Source of the DNA: an uncultured Arthrobacter sp. | GTDB taxonomy: Bacteria; Actinomycetota; Actinomycetes; Actinomycetales; Micrococcaceae | Direction: 5' to 3' | Length of the DNA stretch: 28,267 bases | NCBI GenBank assembly: GCA_937873245.1 | Contig: CALMVY010000390.1 | Location: forward strand, 1-28,267 | Part shown: positions 1 through 7,401 of the stretch, piece by piece | How positions within the stretch are numbered: the first letter of the stretch is position 1 | Layout: every line of letters starts with the position of its first letter | Translations under genes and position numbers: made by a program | Notes under the pieces: model-generated | Told to the model about the DNA's origin: nothing | Database searches by the model: none | Seen by the model: only the letters and a program-made list of their open reading frames with translations

Positions 1-290
1 AGTACGAATCCCTCTCCGGCGGGCAGCAGGCCCGGTTCCAGATCCTGCTGCTGGAGCTCTCCGGCGCCACGCTGCTGCTGCTCGACGAGCCGACGGACAA
101 CCTTGACCTGCACTCGGCCGAGGCGCTGGAACGGGCCATCGACCACTTCGAAGGCACCGTCCTGGCGGTCACCCACGACCGCTGGTTCGCCCGGACCTTC
201 GACCGTTTCCTGGTCTTCGGCTCCGACGGCAAGGTCTACGAATCGGCCGAGCCCGTCTGGGACGAAAAGCGCGTGGAGCGCGCCCGCTAG
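1..290 (+). CDS. ABC-F family ATPase, C-terminal fragment
   Basis: The window opens inside this gene, read in the frame beginning at base 3; the last 95 residues and the TAG stop (288-290) are present. The fragment carries the second ABC domain's signature (SLSGGQQ), the Walker B with the ABC-F type sequence LLLLDEPTDNLDL, and the H-loop THDRWF. DEPTDNLD rather than DEPTSGLD, and no membrane part, point to the soluble ABC-F group, which acts on ribosomes (translation factors of the EttA/Uup kind or antibiotic-resistance proteins) rather than in transport. The subtype cannot be decided because the first ABC domain and the linker lie outside the window. It converges on the phytase gene across a 222-nt gap. 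Confidence 0.9.
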   Translation, partial: YESLSGGQQARFQILLLELSGATLLLLDEPTDNLDLHSAEALERAIDHFEGTVLAVTHDRWFARTFDRFLVFGSDGKVYESAEPVWDEKRVERAR

Positions 291-312
291 GCTAACCCAC
301 ACCTGCCAGCCA

Positions 313-326
313 ACAGCAACGCGGGG
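313..326. repeat. Copy of dispersed AGCAACGCGGGG repeat
   Basis: The sequence ACAGCAACGCGGGG lies 22 nt after the ABC-F stop codon, in the gap between two convergent genes. The 12-nt core AGCAACGCGGGG recurs, in one or both orientations, at 7238-7310 and 28157-28168, with a weaker copy at 1827-1840. The rest of the gap (291-512) shows no gene I can support. Confidence 0.6.
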
Positions 327-512
327 ATCCTTCTATGGTTGTACTTACGTTTCACGGCATTCACGCCAACGCCGCCGGCGCTGACCTGCGGCATCAAGGA
401 CCCGATCCGATTTCAGTGAGCATCGCTGAACTCGCTTGGTGGACGACTCACCGCGCCAGCATCAACGCCTGACTACGCTCATGTCGGGAGACACGCCTAG
501 CGTTCGTACATT

Positions 513-1688
513 TTAACTACCGCCGATTTGGCGTGGGTCCCAGCCCGTGTCGACGGCCAAAGGGGTGCCGGAACGGGCAATGGCCCCCCAGGGGACGAGC
601 TTGTAGTTCTGGTTGCCGCCGTCGTTTCTGTCGTCCTGAGTGATGAAGGCGCCTTCGGGGAACTGCACCCCGAGCGGCGCGCTGATGACGTCCAGCCCGT
701 CGGCGTAGCTGACGGCATCGATTGTGCCGGCTTCCACAGCGAAGGTCTTGACGGGGGCGTTCGGTGCCTGGCGGTCGTAGACCACGTAGGTGTCATTTCC
801 TTGGCTGGACGCGATCAGGTAGCCGGTGCCGCCGGTGCCGTAGTAGATCGACAGCCCCTCGACGTCTGCGATCAGGCGACCATCGCCGACCCCGTCCACC
901 TTGGTACGGGTGGTGCCGCCCGTCGGCTCGGCGTCGTAACGCCAGACCGCGACGTCCTCCTCGGCGAGGTAGAACGCACCCGTCTCGTCGTCGGCGACAC
1001 AGCCTTCAGCGGTGGAGCCGATGCTGATCTGACGGACCTTGCGGGCGTCGACCTTGCCGGCGTTGTCAAAGAGCTCCCACTGCTGCAGCGTGCCGCTGGA
1101 GTCGCTGTCGAACGCATAGTACTTGCCGGACGACGGGCTGCGGTACATGCATAGCCCGTACAGCCCGATGCCGACTGAGAGCGTCCGCGCGGAGACGTGT
1201 TCAAGACCACGTGTCCTCGGATCGACCGTGTAGGCGCGAAGCGCGTTGGTAGTGCGGTCGCTCGTAACGACGAGCGTCACCAGTTGTCCGCCGAGCGGGA
1301 AGTTGTAGCGAATATCGACGTTGTTGGGCCTGCTGTCGCGATAGTAGGCCAGTTGCTGGCCCGACAGGTCGTACACCGCGAGGCCGCCGAGCTTGTCGGT
1401 GCCGATCACAGTGCTGAGGGAGGAGTCAGTCGGGTGCATCCAAACGGCGATGTCGTCCGCCGCGTCACCGGAGTTCGGCACAGTCGCCGTCTCCGCCGTC
1501 GCCGTGACCAGACCAGTGCTGGTCGGCGGAGGCGCCACTTCGTCGATGCTTTCCTCAAAGGATGGCTTCTGCTCGGTGCCGCCCTGGGTCGGAGAGACGG
1601 CTACCGCGTCCCCCGGACGGCTTTGCTCACATCCTGCCAACGGAATGAGCAGGACTGCTGCAACAAACCAAGATCTTGCTAAACGCAT
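513..1688 (-). CDS. Beta-propeller phytase (3-phytase), secreted lipoprotein
   Basis: This 391-aa protein matches the beta-propeller phytase family, which removes phosphate from phytate (inositol hexakisphosphate) outside the cell in a calcium-dependent way. Residues 1-20 are a lipoprotein signal peptide ending in LAGC, so Cys20 should be lipidated and the enzyme anchored on the outer face of the membrane. A Thr/Pro/Ser-rich linker (about 25-65) precedes the propeller. Family landmarks follow in order: DDIAVWMHP, GTDKLGGLAVYDL, NNVDIRYNFPLGG, GCVADDETGAFYLAEEDVAVW, ADVEGLSIYYG, ASSQGNDTYVVYDR, and GLDVISAPLG..FPEGAFITQDD. Length and motif order look complete. The ATG at 1688 has a strong Shine-Dalgarno GGAGGGGGA just upstream (1693-1704). 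The gene is monocistronic and converges on the ABC-F gene. I saw no convincing Pho box upstream. Confidence 0.9.
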   Translation of the reverse strand: MRLARSWFVAAVLLIPLAGCEQSRPGDAVAVSPTQGGTEQKPSFEESIDEVAPPPTSTGLVTATAETATVPNSGDAADDIAVWMHPTDSSLSTVIGTDKLGGLAVYDLSGQQLAYYRDSRPNNVDIRYNFPLGGQLVTLVVTSDRTTNALRAYTVDPRTRGLEHVSARTLSVGIGLYGLCMYRSPSSGKYYAFDSDSSGTLQQWELFDNAGKVDARKVRQISIGSTAEGCVADDETGAFYLAEEDVAVWRYDAEPTGGTTRTKVDGVGDGRLIADVEGLSIYYGTGGTGYLIASSQGNDTYVVYDRQAPNAPVKTFAVEAGTIDAVSYADGLDVISAPLGVQFPEGAFITQDDRNDGGNQNYKLVPWGAIARSGTPLAVDTGWDPRQIGGS

Positions 1689-1720
1689 CTGCTTCCCCCT
1701 CCAGAGCTGACATTGGCCTG

Positions 1721-1726
1721 AGTCTA
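1721..1726 (-). promoter_or_regulatory. Candidate -10 of the phytase promoter
   Basis: Read on the minus strand this is TAGACT, which would start transcription about 25 nt before the phytase start and leave a short leader containing the Shine-Dalgarno sequence. No good -35 is visible 16-18 nt further upstream, so this rests on one hexamer. The rest of 1689-1849 shows no gene. Confidence 0.3.
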
Positions 1727-1826
1727 GTCTCTGGCTTCGCGCTTCAGCACGCTCCCTAGGGGCACGCAGCGTCCCGGACAGCCCCAGCGGACGTTCGCTT
1801 TGTTGATTGACACCTATAGGAGCAGC

Positions 1827-1840
1827 CCGCGTTGCCGTGT
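1827..1840. repeat. Degenerate copy of the CCCCGCGTTGCTGT repeat
   Basis: CCCGCGTTGCCGTG matches the right arm of the 7238-7310 element with one or two mismatches. It lies about 10 nt past the stop codon of the minus-strand GntR gene, the same 3'-of-gene position as the other copies. The match is short and imperfect. Confidence 0.35.
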
Positions 1841-1849
1841 GGGTGCTGC

Positions 1850-2542
1850 CTATTCCGGCAGCAGCCCGGACGGCTGCCCGGCCTCCGGGCCCGGAGTTCC
1901 TCCCATCGCGGCGACCAGGCGTTCCCGGGCGCGCCCAAGGTGTTCGTCGAGCAGTTCGGCTGCGGCCTCGCCCCGGCCGGCCTCGATCAGTTCCAGGATT
2001 TTCTGGTGTTCGGCCCGGATCAACGCGGTGTCCAAGAGGTGCAGGGACTGGACGCGGACCATGCAGAGCCGCACTTCACCGACGAGCGAACGGTACATCC
2101 TGCTGATGCGTTCATTGCCGACGGCGTCGATCAGGCTCGTGTGGAACCGCATGTCGGGTTCGACGACGTCGAGGGGAGCGCCGGTCTGCGCCGCCGCAAT
2201 GTCGCGGTTTGCCTGCACCGCTGCCTCGGGCACGTCTCTGGTGCGTGCGAGCCGGCGGAGCACTTCGCTTTCCAAGTAGGCGCGGGCCAAGTAAATATCC
2301 CGCACCGAGTCCGGGCCGAGTGCGACCACCCGGGCGGTCTTGTGGGTCCCCCGGTCCAGCAGACCCTCGGCCACAAGCTTCTCGATAGAGGCCTTCGCCG
2401 TCGGCCGCGCCACATCGTAAGCGGAGGCGACGTCGGACTCTGTCAGGGCGTCCCCGGCCCCAAGCTCACCGGCAAAGATCCGGTTCCGCAGATCCGAGGC
2501 GACCGCGTCAACGATCGAGACTGCTGTAATTCGGCCGGCCAC
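1850..2542 (-). CDS. GntR/FadR-family regulator, probable lactate-operon repressor (LldR-like)
   Basis: A winged-helix GntR domain (about residues 8-75; VDAVASDLRNRIFAGELGAGDALTESDVASAYDVARPTAKASI in two parts) is followed by an FCD ligand-binding domain (about 85-215). The FCD metal-site pattern is visible: Asp and His in EPDMRFHTSL, His in AEHQKIL and His in DEHLGRA. I chose the GTG at 2542 (about 230 aa), preceded by AAGGAAG at good spacing. The frame stays open to an ATG at 2674, but that start would place coding sequence across the divergent promoter and lacks family similarity. Being divergent from a lactate permease and lactate dehydrogenase, with two LldR-like palindromes between them, suggests a repressor relieved by lactate and probably autoregulated. 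That role is inferred from context. Confidence 0.85.
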   Translation of the reverse strand: MAGRITAVSIVDAVASDLRNRIFAGELGAGDALTESDVASAYDVARPTAKASIEKLVAEGLLDRGTHKTARVVALGPDSVRDIYLARAYLESEVLRRLARTRDVPEAAVQANRDIAAAQTGAPLDVVEPDMRFHTSLIDAVGNERISRMYRSLVGEVRLCMVRVQSLHLLDTALIRAEHQKILELIEAGRGEAAAELLDEHLGRARERLVAAMGGTPGPEAGQPSGLLPE

Positions 2543-2585
2543 CGGAGCTTCCTTCCCGCCAAGTGTTTCTTGATTCGCTCCCAAT

Positions 2586-2598
2586 CTTGCCAGACAAG
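2586..2598. promoter_or_regulatory. Candidate operator 1 for the GntR regulator
   Basis: CTTGCCAGACAAG is an imperfect palindrome (CTTG/CAAG arms). It matches the TNGTNNNACNA pattern that I recall for Corynebacterium LldR except at one position. It lies 43 nt, about four helical turns, upstream of operator 2, and 44-56 nt before the GntR start codon. Confidence 0.5.
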
Positions 2599-2612
2599 AC
2601 AACAACCCTGCC

Positions 2613-2641
2613 TTGACGATCATGTGTACTTGTAAGACAAT
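2613..2641 (+). promoter_or_regulatory. Promoter of the lactate operon
   Basis: A -35 element TTGACG (2613-2618) and a -10 element GACAAT (2636-2641) are separated by exactly 17 nt. Transcription would start near 2648, leaving a leader of about 40 nt before the permease ATG. The -10 lies wholly inside operator 2, so a bound repressor would exclude RNA polymerase. Confidence 0.65.
2629..2641. promoter_or_regulatory. Candidate operator 2 for the GntR regulator
   Basis: TTGTAAGACAA (2630-2640) is a palindrome with arms TTGT/ACAA around a 3-nt centre. It fits the TNGTNNNACNA operator form of Corynebacterium LldR at every fixed position (recalled, not checked). It overlaps the -10 hexamer of the permease promoter, the classical place for a repressor. 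Confidence 0.6.
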
Positions 2642-2645
2642 CGAA

Positions 2646-2669
2646 GGGCGCCACGGAGTTGTGACGCCC
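2646..2669 (+). other. Hairpin in the lactate operon leader
   Basis: GGGCG-c-CAC pairs with GTG-a-CGCCC around the loop GGAGTT: eight base pairs with one internal mismatch. It sits between the predicted transcription start and the Shine-Dalgarno GGAG (2681-2684). No U-run follows, so it is not a terminator; it may stabilise or tune the mRNA. Confidence 0.4.
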
Positions 2670-2688
2670 AACACACATCTGGAGACAC

Positions 2689-4410
2689 ATGTTTCAGCAG
2701 ATCCTCGACCCCATCGCCGGGTCCCTAGTGATTTCAGCCCTTTGCGCGGCGCTTCCCCTCGTCCTGTTGTTCGTCCTCCTGGGCGTCTTCAAGGTCAAGG
2801 CCCCCATGGCTGCCCTCGCCAGCCTGGCCCTCTCGCTCGTCCTGGCCGTCGCCGGCTGGCAGATGCCCGTGAACCAGGCCTTGAGCGCCACCGCGGCCGG
2901 CATCTTCTACGGTCTGTTTCCGATCCTGTGGATCCTTGTCAACGCGCTGTGGATCTACCGGCTCACCGTGGCAACCCCATGGTTCGAGGTGCTGGGACGG
3001 ACCATCCGCTCCATCTCGAACGACCTGAGAATCCTGTCCATCCTGATCGCCTTCTGCTTCGGTGCCCTGCTGGAGTCCCTGGCCGGCTTCGGCGCACCGG
3101 TAGCGATCTCCGCCGCCATGCTGATGGCCGCCGGCATGAAGCCGCTCAAGTCGGCGGTGGTCTCCCTGCTGGCCAACACCGCCCCCGTGGCCTTCGGTGC
3201 GATGGCCGCGCCGATCATCGCACTGAACGGAGTCACTGGCCTGCCGCTGCATGATCTGTCGTCCATGGCGGGACGCCAGACGCCGTTCATCGCCCTGATT
3301 GTTCCGCTGCTCCTGGTGTTCATCGTCGACGGCCGGCGCGGTGTGAAGCAGACCTGGCCCGTGGCCCTGGTGGCAGGTGTCGCCTTCGGCGCGGCCCAGT
3401 TTGTCACGTCCAACTACTTTGCTGTGGAACTCACTGACGTTGTCGCCGCCGTCGTCACGGTGGCTGCGGTGCTGCTGATGTTGAAGGTCTGGCAGCCGAA
3501 GGAAACCGTGGGGATGGAAGGTGCCGTCCAGGGCACTCCGGAAGCGGCGCACGCCGCCGTCGCCGTTGCGGCCGGCTCCCGCGCCGCCGGTGACGGAGCC
3601 GGCACCGGACGCGCGGCAGTCGTGCCCGTCGGGGGCTCCACCGTGCCCACTGACAACTCCCGGCCCGAGCCCCGGCAAATTTGGATGGCGATCGCTCCGT
3701 ACCTGATCATCATTGCGGTGTTCTCGGTGGCCCAGCTTCCGTTCGTCAAAACCTGGCTGGGCCAGGTTGGCAGCGTGACGTTCGCCTGGCCCGGCCTGGA
3801 TATCACCGATTCGGCCGGCAAGCCGGTCGCGGCCACCAAGTTCAAGCTCGATCACCTCAAAGCAACCGGCACCCTCCTGCTGCTCTCCGGGCTGCTCACC
3901 ATGGTGCTGTACAAGATCACCGCTTCACAGGGCCTGCGCATCTACCGGGACACCCTGGTCCAGTTGCGCTGGACAATCGTCACCGTCACCGCCGTCCTGG
4001 GGCTGTCCTTCGTGATGAACCTCTCCGGCCAGACCACCACCTTGGGCTTCGCGCTGGCCTCCGCGGGCGGCTTCTTCGCCATTCTCTCGCCGCTGATCGG
4101 ATGGATCGGTGTTGCCCTGACCGGCTCCGACACGTCCTCGAACTCCCTGTTTGGCCAGATGCAGGCCACTGCGGCGGAGCAGACAGGACTGTCGCCGGTT
4201 CTGATGGCCGCCTCGAACTCCTCCGCCGGCGTGATGGGCAAGATGCTGTCCCTGCAGAACCTCGCCGTTGCCGCCGCCGCCGTCGGCCTCGACGGTGCGG
4301 AGGTGACCTTGTTCCGCAAGCTCGTCGGCTGGAGCCTCGCACTGCTGGCACTCATCACCGTGCTGATCTTCCTGCAGTCCACCCCCGTCCTCGGCTGGAT
4401 GGTCCCCTGA
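2689..4410 (+). CDS. lctP: L-lactate permease family transporter
   Basis: This 573-aa integral membrane protein belongs to the lactate permease (LctP/LldP) family, which imports lactate, and often glycolate, with protons. It is hydrophobic throughout, with about a dozen or more predicted membrane segments, and has family motifs such as ESLAGFGAPVAIS (near residue 128) and the C-terminal LTGSDTSSNSLFG...NSSAGVMGKMLS block (about 480-530). A long Ala/Gly-rich hydrophilic loop (about 265-325) separates the halves. The ATG at 2689 follows GGAG at 4-nt spacing. Its stop codon overlaps the next start (TGATG), so it is translated together with the dehydrogenase. Expression is probably controlled by the divergent GntR regulator. 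Confidence 0.93.
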   Translation: MFQQILDPIAGSLVISALCAALPLVLLFVLLGVFKVKAPMAALASLALSLVLAVAGWQMPVNQALSATAAGIFYGLFPILWILVNALWIYRLTVATPWFEVLGRTIRSISNDLRILSILIAFCFGALLESLAGFGAPVAISAAMLMAAGMKPLKSAVVSLLANTAPVAFGAMAAPIIALNGVTGLPLHDLSSMAGRQTPFIALIVPLLLVFIVDGRRGVKQTWPVALVAGVAFGAAQFVTSNYFAVELTDVVAAVVTVAAVLLMLKVWQPKETVGMEGAVQGTPEAAHAAVAVAAGSRAAGDGAGTGRAAVVPVGGSTVPTDNSRPEPRQIWMAIAPYLIIIAVFSVAQLPFVKTWLGQVGSVTFAWPGLDITDSAGKPVAATKFKLDHLKATGTLLLLSGLLTMVLYKITASQGLRIYRDTLVQLRWTIVTVTAVLGLSFVMNLSGQTTTLGFALASAGGFFAILSPLIGWIGVALTGSDTSSNSLFGQMQATAAEQTGLSPVLMAASNSSAGVMGKMLSLQNLAVAAAAVGLDGAEVTLFRKLVGWSLALLALITVLIFLQSTPVLGWMVP

Positions 4411-7235
4411 TGTCTCCCCTGGACCTGGCAGGCCTCCGCTCGACGGTGCAGGATTCCGCGCAGGTGAAGACCCGGGCGATCGACCTGCACGCCAACGCCC
4501 ATGACGCCTCGCACTTCCTCCTGATCCCGCAAGCTGTCGTCACAGCCGGAGACGCTGCCGAAGTTGGCGGGCTGTTGCGCGCCAGCGCTGCCCAGGGCGT
4601 GCCGCTGACCTTCCGCTCCGGCGGGACCAGCCTCAGCGGCCAGGCAGTCACCGACGGCGTGCTCGTGGACGTCCGCCGCAACTTCAGGGACATCGAGGTG
4701 CTCGACGACGGCGCGCGGGTGCGCGTCCAGCCCGGCGTCACCGTTCGGGCGCTCAACGCGAGACTTGCCCGCTACGGCCGGAAATTCGGTCCCGACCCGG
4801 CGAGCGAGGCGGCATGCACCATCGGCGGCGTCGTCGCCAACAACTCCTCCGGCATGAACTGCGGCACAGTGGACAACACCTACCGCACCCTGGAGTCGCT
4901 GACCGTGGTCCTGCCCTCCGGCACTGTCATCGACACCGGGGCGCCGGACGCCGACCAGAAGCTCCGCTCCCTTGAGCCGGACCTCTACGAGGGTCTCGCC
5001 CGGCTGTCCGCACGGGTCCGGAACAACGCGGACTCCGTGCGCCGGATCCGGCAGCAGTTCGCCATGAAAAACACCATGGGCTACGGCCTGAACTCGCTGC
5101 TGGACTTCCACGCCCCGGTGGACATCATGGCCCACCTGATCGTCGGCAGCGAAGGCACCCTGGGTTTCGTGGCGGAAGCGGTGTTCCGCACCATCCCGCG
5201 GCTCCCGCACGCCGCCACGGGCCTCCTGGTGTTCCCGGATCTCGAGGCCGCCAACGCGGCCCTGCCCGCCCTCGTCGAAACAGGGGCCGCCACCATTGAG
5301 CTGATGGATGCCCTGTCGCTCAAGGTGGGCCAGACACTTAAGGGAACGCCCGCCGTCGTGCAGGACCTGACCGTCCGGGACCACGCGGCCCTGCTCGTGG
5401 AGTACTCCGCCGGCAGCGCCGGGCACCTCGCCGAACTCCAGGGCCACGGCGAGGGGATCCTGCCGGGGCTCGGATTGTCCGCTCCCGCCCGGTTCACCGG
5501 CGATGCCCGCGAACGCGGGCAGCTCTGGCAATTGCGCAAGGGCCTCTACGCCTCGGTGGCGGGGGCACGTCCCCAGGGCACCACCGCCCTGCTGGAAGAC
5601 ATTGTGGTCCCCGTGCCGGTGCTGGGCCGCACCTGCCGGGAGCTGATCCGGCTTTTCGACAAATTCAGCTACAGCAACAGCGTGATCTTCGGCCACGCCA
5701 AGGACGGGAACGTCCACTTTATGCTCACTGACGGCTTCGCCACTGCATCCGAACTGGACCGCTACAGCGCCTTCACGGAAGACATGGTCGAGCTGGTCCT
5801 CGGCGAAGGAGGCTCGCTGAAGGCCGAGCACGGGACCGGGCGCGTCATGGCCCCGTACGTCCGCCGGCAGTACGGCGATGAACTCTACGACGTCATGCGC
5901 ACCATCAAGCGGCTCTTCGACCCCGCCGCGATGCTCAACCCGGGCGTGCTGATGGACGAGGACCCGCTGGCGCATCTGCGGCACATCAAAACGGCACCGC
6001 CCGTGGCGGAGGAAGTGGACCGTTGTGTCTCCTGCGGCTATTGCGAGCCGGTCTGCCCCAGCAAGGACATCACCCTCACGCCGCGGCAGCGGATCGTCAC
6101 GCTGCGCGCCATCGAATCCGCCCGGCTGGCCGGCGACACTGCACTCGTTACGGAACTGGAAAAGGACTACGAATACGAATCCGTGGACACCTGCGCCGTG
6201 GACGGAATGTGCCAGACCGCCTGCCCGGTGGACATCAACACCGGATCGCTCGTGAAGCGCCTGCGGAAGACCGACGCCGGCCCGCTCGCCAACGGTGCCT
6301 GGCACGCCGCCGCCAAGCACTGGGAGGGCGTCACCCGTGGCGCATCCCTGGCGCTGACTGTGGTCGACAAGCTCCCGGCGGCGGCCGTCGCCCCGCCCAA
6401 CAAGGCCGCGCGGGTAGTGCTCGGGAAAGATACCGTGCCGCTGTATTCCGCCGAACTGCCGGGCGGCGGTTCGGTGCGGAAGCGTCCGACGCCGGCGGGA
6501 GAGGTTGACGCCGTCTACTTCCCGGCCTGCGTTGGCACCATGTTCGGGCCCGCAGCAGCAGGCCCGGACGGGGAAGGGCACGGCGTCCAGTACAGCTTCG
6601 AACAGCTCTGCGGCCGTGCAGGGATCACGCTCCTGGTTCCGGAGGGAATCGACGGTTTGTGCTGTGGTACCCCCTGGTCCTCGAAAGGCATGGCAGCGGG
6701 CCAGGAAACCATGCGGGACAAGACGCTGGCCGCCCTCCGGGTGGCGACCAGGGACGGCGAGCTTCCGATCATCTGCGACGCGTCATCCTGCACCGAAGGC
6801 CTGCGCCAGGCTGTGGAGTCGGATGTGCCTGCGGCCGGGCAGAACGCCCTGCGCGTGGTGGACGCCGTGGACTTCGCCGCCGCGCACATCCTGCCCCAAC
6901 TGCCGGACCACGGGAAACTGGAATCACTGGCCCTCCACCCCACCTGCTCGTCCACCAGAATGGGCTCCAACGATGCCCTGGGCGCGGTGGCGGGCGCCGT
7001 GGCCGACCGCGTCGAGATCCCCGAGAGCTGGGGCTGCTGCGCCTTTGCCGGCGACCGCGGGATGCTGCACCCGGAACTGACGGCGTCGGCAACGGCGAAA
7101 CAGGCGGCGGAAGTAGCCGAGATGGGGGCTGCCGCGCACGCGTCCTGCAACCGGACCTGCGAACTGGGCATGACGCGGGCCACGGGAGCCCCCTACCGCC
7201 ACGTGCTGGAGCTCTTGGAGGAGGTCACCCGGTGA
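4410..7235 (+). CDS. FAD- and Fe-S-binding D-lactate dehydrogenase (Dld-II type, GlpC-like fusion)
   Basis: This 941-aa protein joins an FAD flavodehydrogenase half to a GlpC-like iron-sulfur half. The FAD-binding part (about 35-265) has FRSGGTSLSGQAV (68-80) and CTIGGVVANNSSGMNCG (136 on). The FAD-oxidase C-terminal domain (about 280-525) has HAKDGNVHF (His429) and EHGTGR (473 on). Two cysteine clusters follow: C539, C542, C545, C549 (CVSCGYCEPVCP) and C595, C601, C605 (CAVDGMCQTACP). The CCG-type motifs are at C751-C752 and C876-C877. Such fusions oxidise D-lactate or related D-2-hydroxy acids and pass electrons to the quinone pool at the membrane. The ATG at 4410 overlaps the permease stop codon; the frame is open to 3681, but that stretch lies inside the permease gene. 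Substrate is inferred from family and operon. Confidence 0.9.
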   Translation: MSPLDLAGLRSTVQDSAQVKTRAIDLHANAHDASHFLLIPQAVVTAGDAAEVGGLLRASAAQGVPLTFRSGGTSLSGQAVTDGVLVDVRRNFRDIEVLDDGARVRVQPGVTVRALNARLARYGRKFGPDPASEAACTIGGVVANNSSGMNCGTVDNTYRTLESLTVVLPSGTVIDTGAPDADQKLRSLEPDLYEGLARLSARVRNNADSVRRIRQQFAMKNTMGYGLNSLLDFHAPVDIMAHLIVGSEGTLGFVAEAVFRTIPRLPHAATGLLVFPDLEAANAALPALVETGAATIELMDALSLKVGQTLKGTPAVVQDLTVRDHAALLVEYSAGSAGHLAELQGHGEGILPGLGLSAPARFTGDARERGQLWQLRKGLYASVAGARPQGTTALLEDIVVPVPVLGRTCRELIRLFDKFSYSNSVIFGHAKDGNVHFMLTDGFATASELDRYSAFTEDMVELVLGEGGSLKAEHGTGRVMAPYVRRQYGDELYDVMRTIKRLFDPAAMLNPGVLMDEDPLAHLRHIKTAPPVAEEVDRCVSCGYCEPVCPSKDITLTPRQRIVTLRAIESARLAGDTALVTELEKDYEYESVDTCAVDGMCQTACPVDINTGSLVKRLRKTDAGPLANGAWHAAAKHWEGVTRGASLALTVVDKLPAAAVAPPNKAARVVLGKDTVPLYSAELPGGGSVRKRPTPAGEVDAVYFPACVGTMFGPAAAGPDGEGHGVQYSFEQLCGRAGITLLVPEGIDGLCCGTPWSSKGMAAGQETMRDKTLAALRVATRDGELPIICDASSCTEGLRQAVESDVPAAGQNALRVVDAVDFAAAHILPQLPDHGKLESLALHPTCSSTRMGSNDALGAVAGAVADRVEIPESWGCCAFAGDRGMLHPELTASATAKQAAEVAEMGAAAHASCNRTCELGMTRATGAPYRHVLELLEEVTR

Positions 7236-7237
7236 CC

Positions 7238-7310
7238 CACAGCAACGCGGGGTCACTTTCCGCCCATTCCCGAGGGGTTTTTGGGCGCTGAGTGACCCCG
7301 CGTTGCTGTG
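7238..7310. repeat. Perfect 20-bp inverted repeat; REP-like hairpin or terminator
   Basis: The arm 7238-7257 (containing AGCAACGCGGGGTCAC) is exactly complementary to 7291-7310 (GTGACCCCGCGTTGCT). A second stem inside the loop pairs CGCCCA (7261-7266) with TGGGCG (7282-7287). It starts 2 nt after the dehydrogenase stop, so it could end the lactate transcript, but no clear U-run follows. The arm core recurs at other intergenic sites in this window, so it is also a repeat family member. Confidence 0.75.
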
Positions 7311-7363
7311 TCGGACTTGTGCTGTCGCCGTCTCCAGTCAGGAGCCGGACGACGTTTACGCAA

Positions 7364-7383
7364 CAAATGATTAAATGATCACG
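7364..7383 (+). promoter_or_regulatory. Candidate operator upstream of the DeoR gene
   Basis: The AT-rich stretch holds two direct copies of AAATGAT (7365-7371 and 7373-7379), with weak dyad symmetry (TGAT...ATCA). It is the only AT-rich block in this gap and lies just upstream of the predicted -10 (7390-7395). DeoR proteins often bind repeats next to their own promoter, so autoregulation is plausible, but only position supports it. Confidence 0.35.
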
Positions 7384-7401
7384 CCGCGTTAGCATTTGTA
7401 C

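Noticed and set aside
335..472. A 45-codon frame starting at ATG 335, with GGGGA 7 nt upstream, in the gap after the ABC-F gene
   Set aside because: Third positions are only about 60-65% G/C against roughly 90% in the real genes, and the GGGGA belongs to the dispersed repeat. No recognisable product.
2543..2674. Longer GntR protein starting at ATG 2674
   Set aside because: It would place coding sequence over the divergent promoter and both operators, lacks a ribosome site, and the extra residues do not fit the family; the GTG at 2542 has AAGGAAG upstream.
3942..6581. An 879-codon open frame on the minus strand across the permease and dehydrogenase genes
   Set aside because: It is a shadow of two well-supported plus-strand genes in G/C-rich DNA. 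It has no domain similarity and its composition (many His, Gly, Arg, Val) is what antisense reading of such genes gives.
7238..7310. Insertion-sequence ends (terminal inverted repeats)
   Set aside because: Only about 33 nt lie between the arms, with no transposase and no visible target duplication, so a hairpin element fits better.
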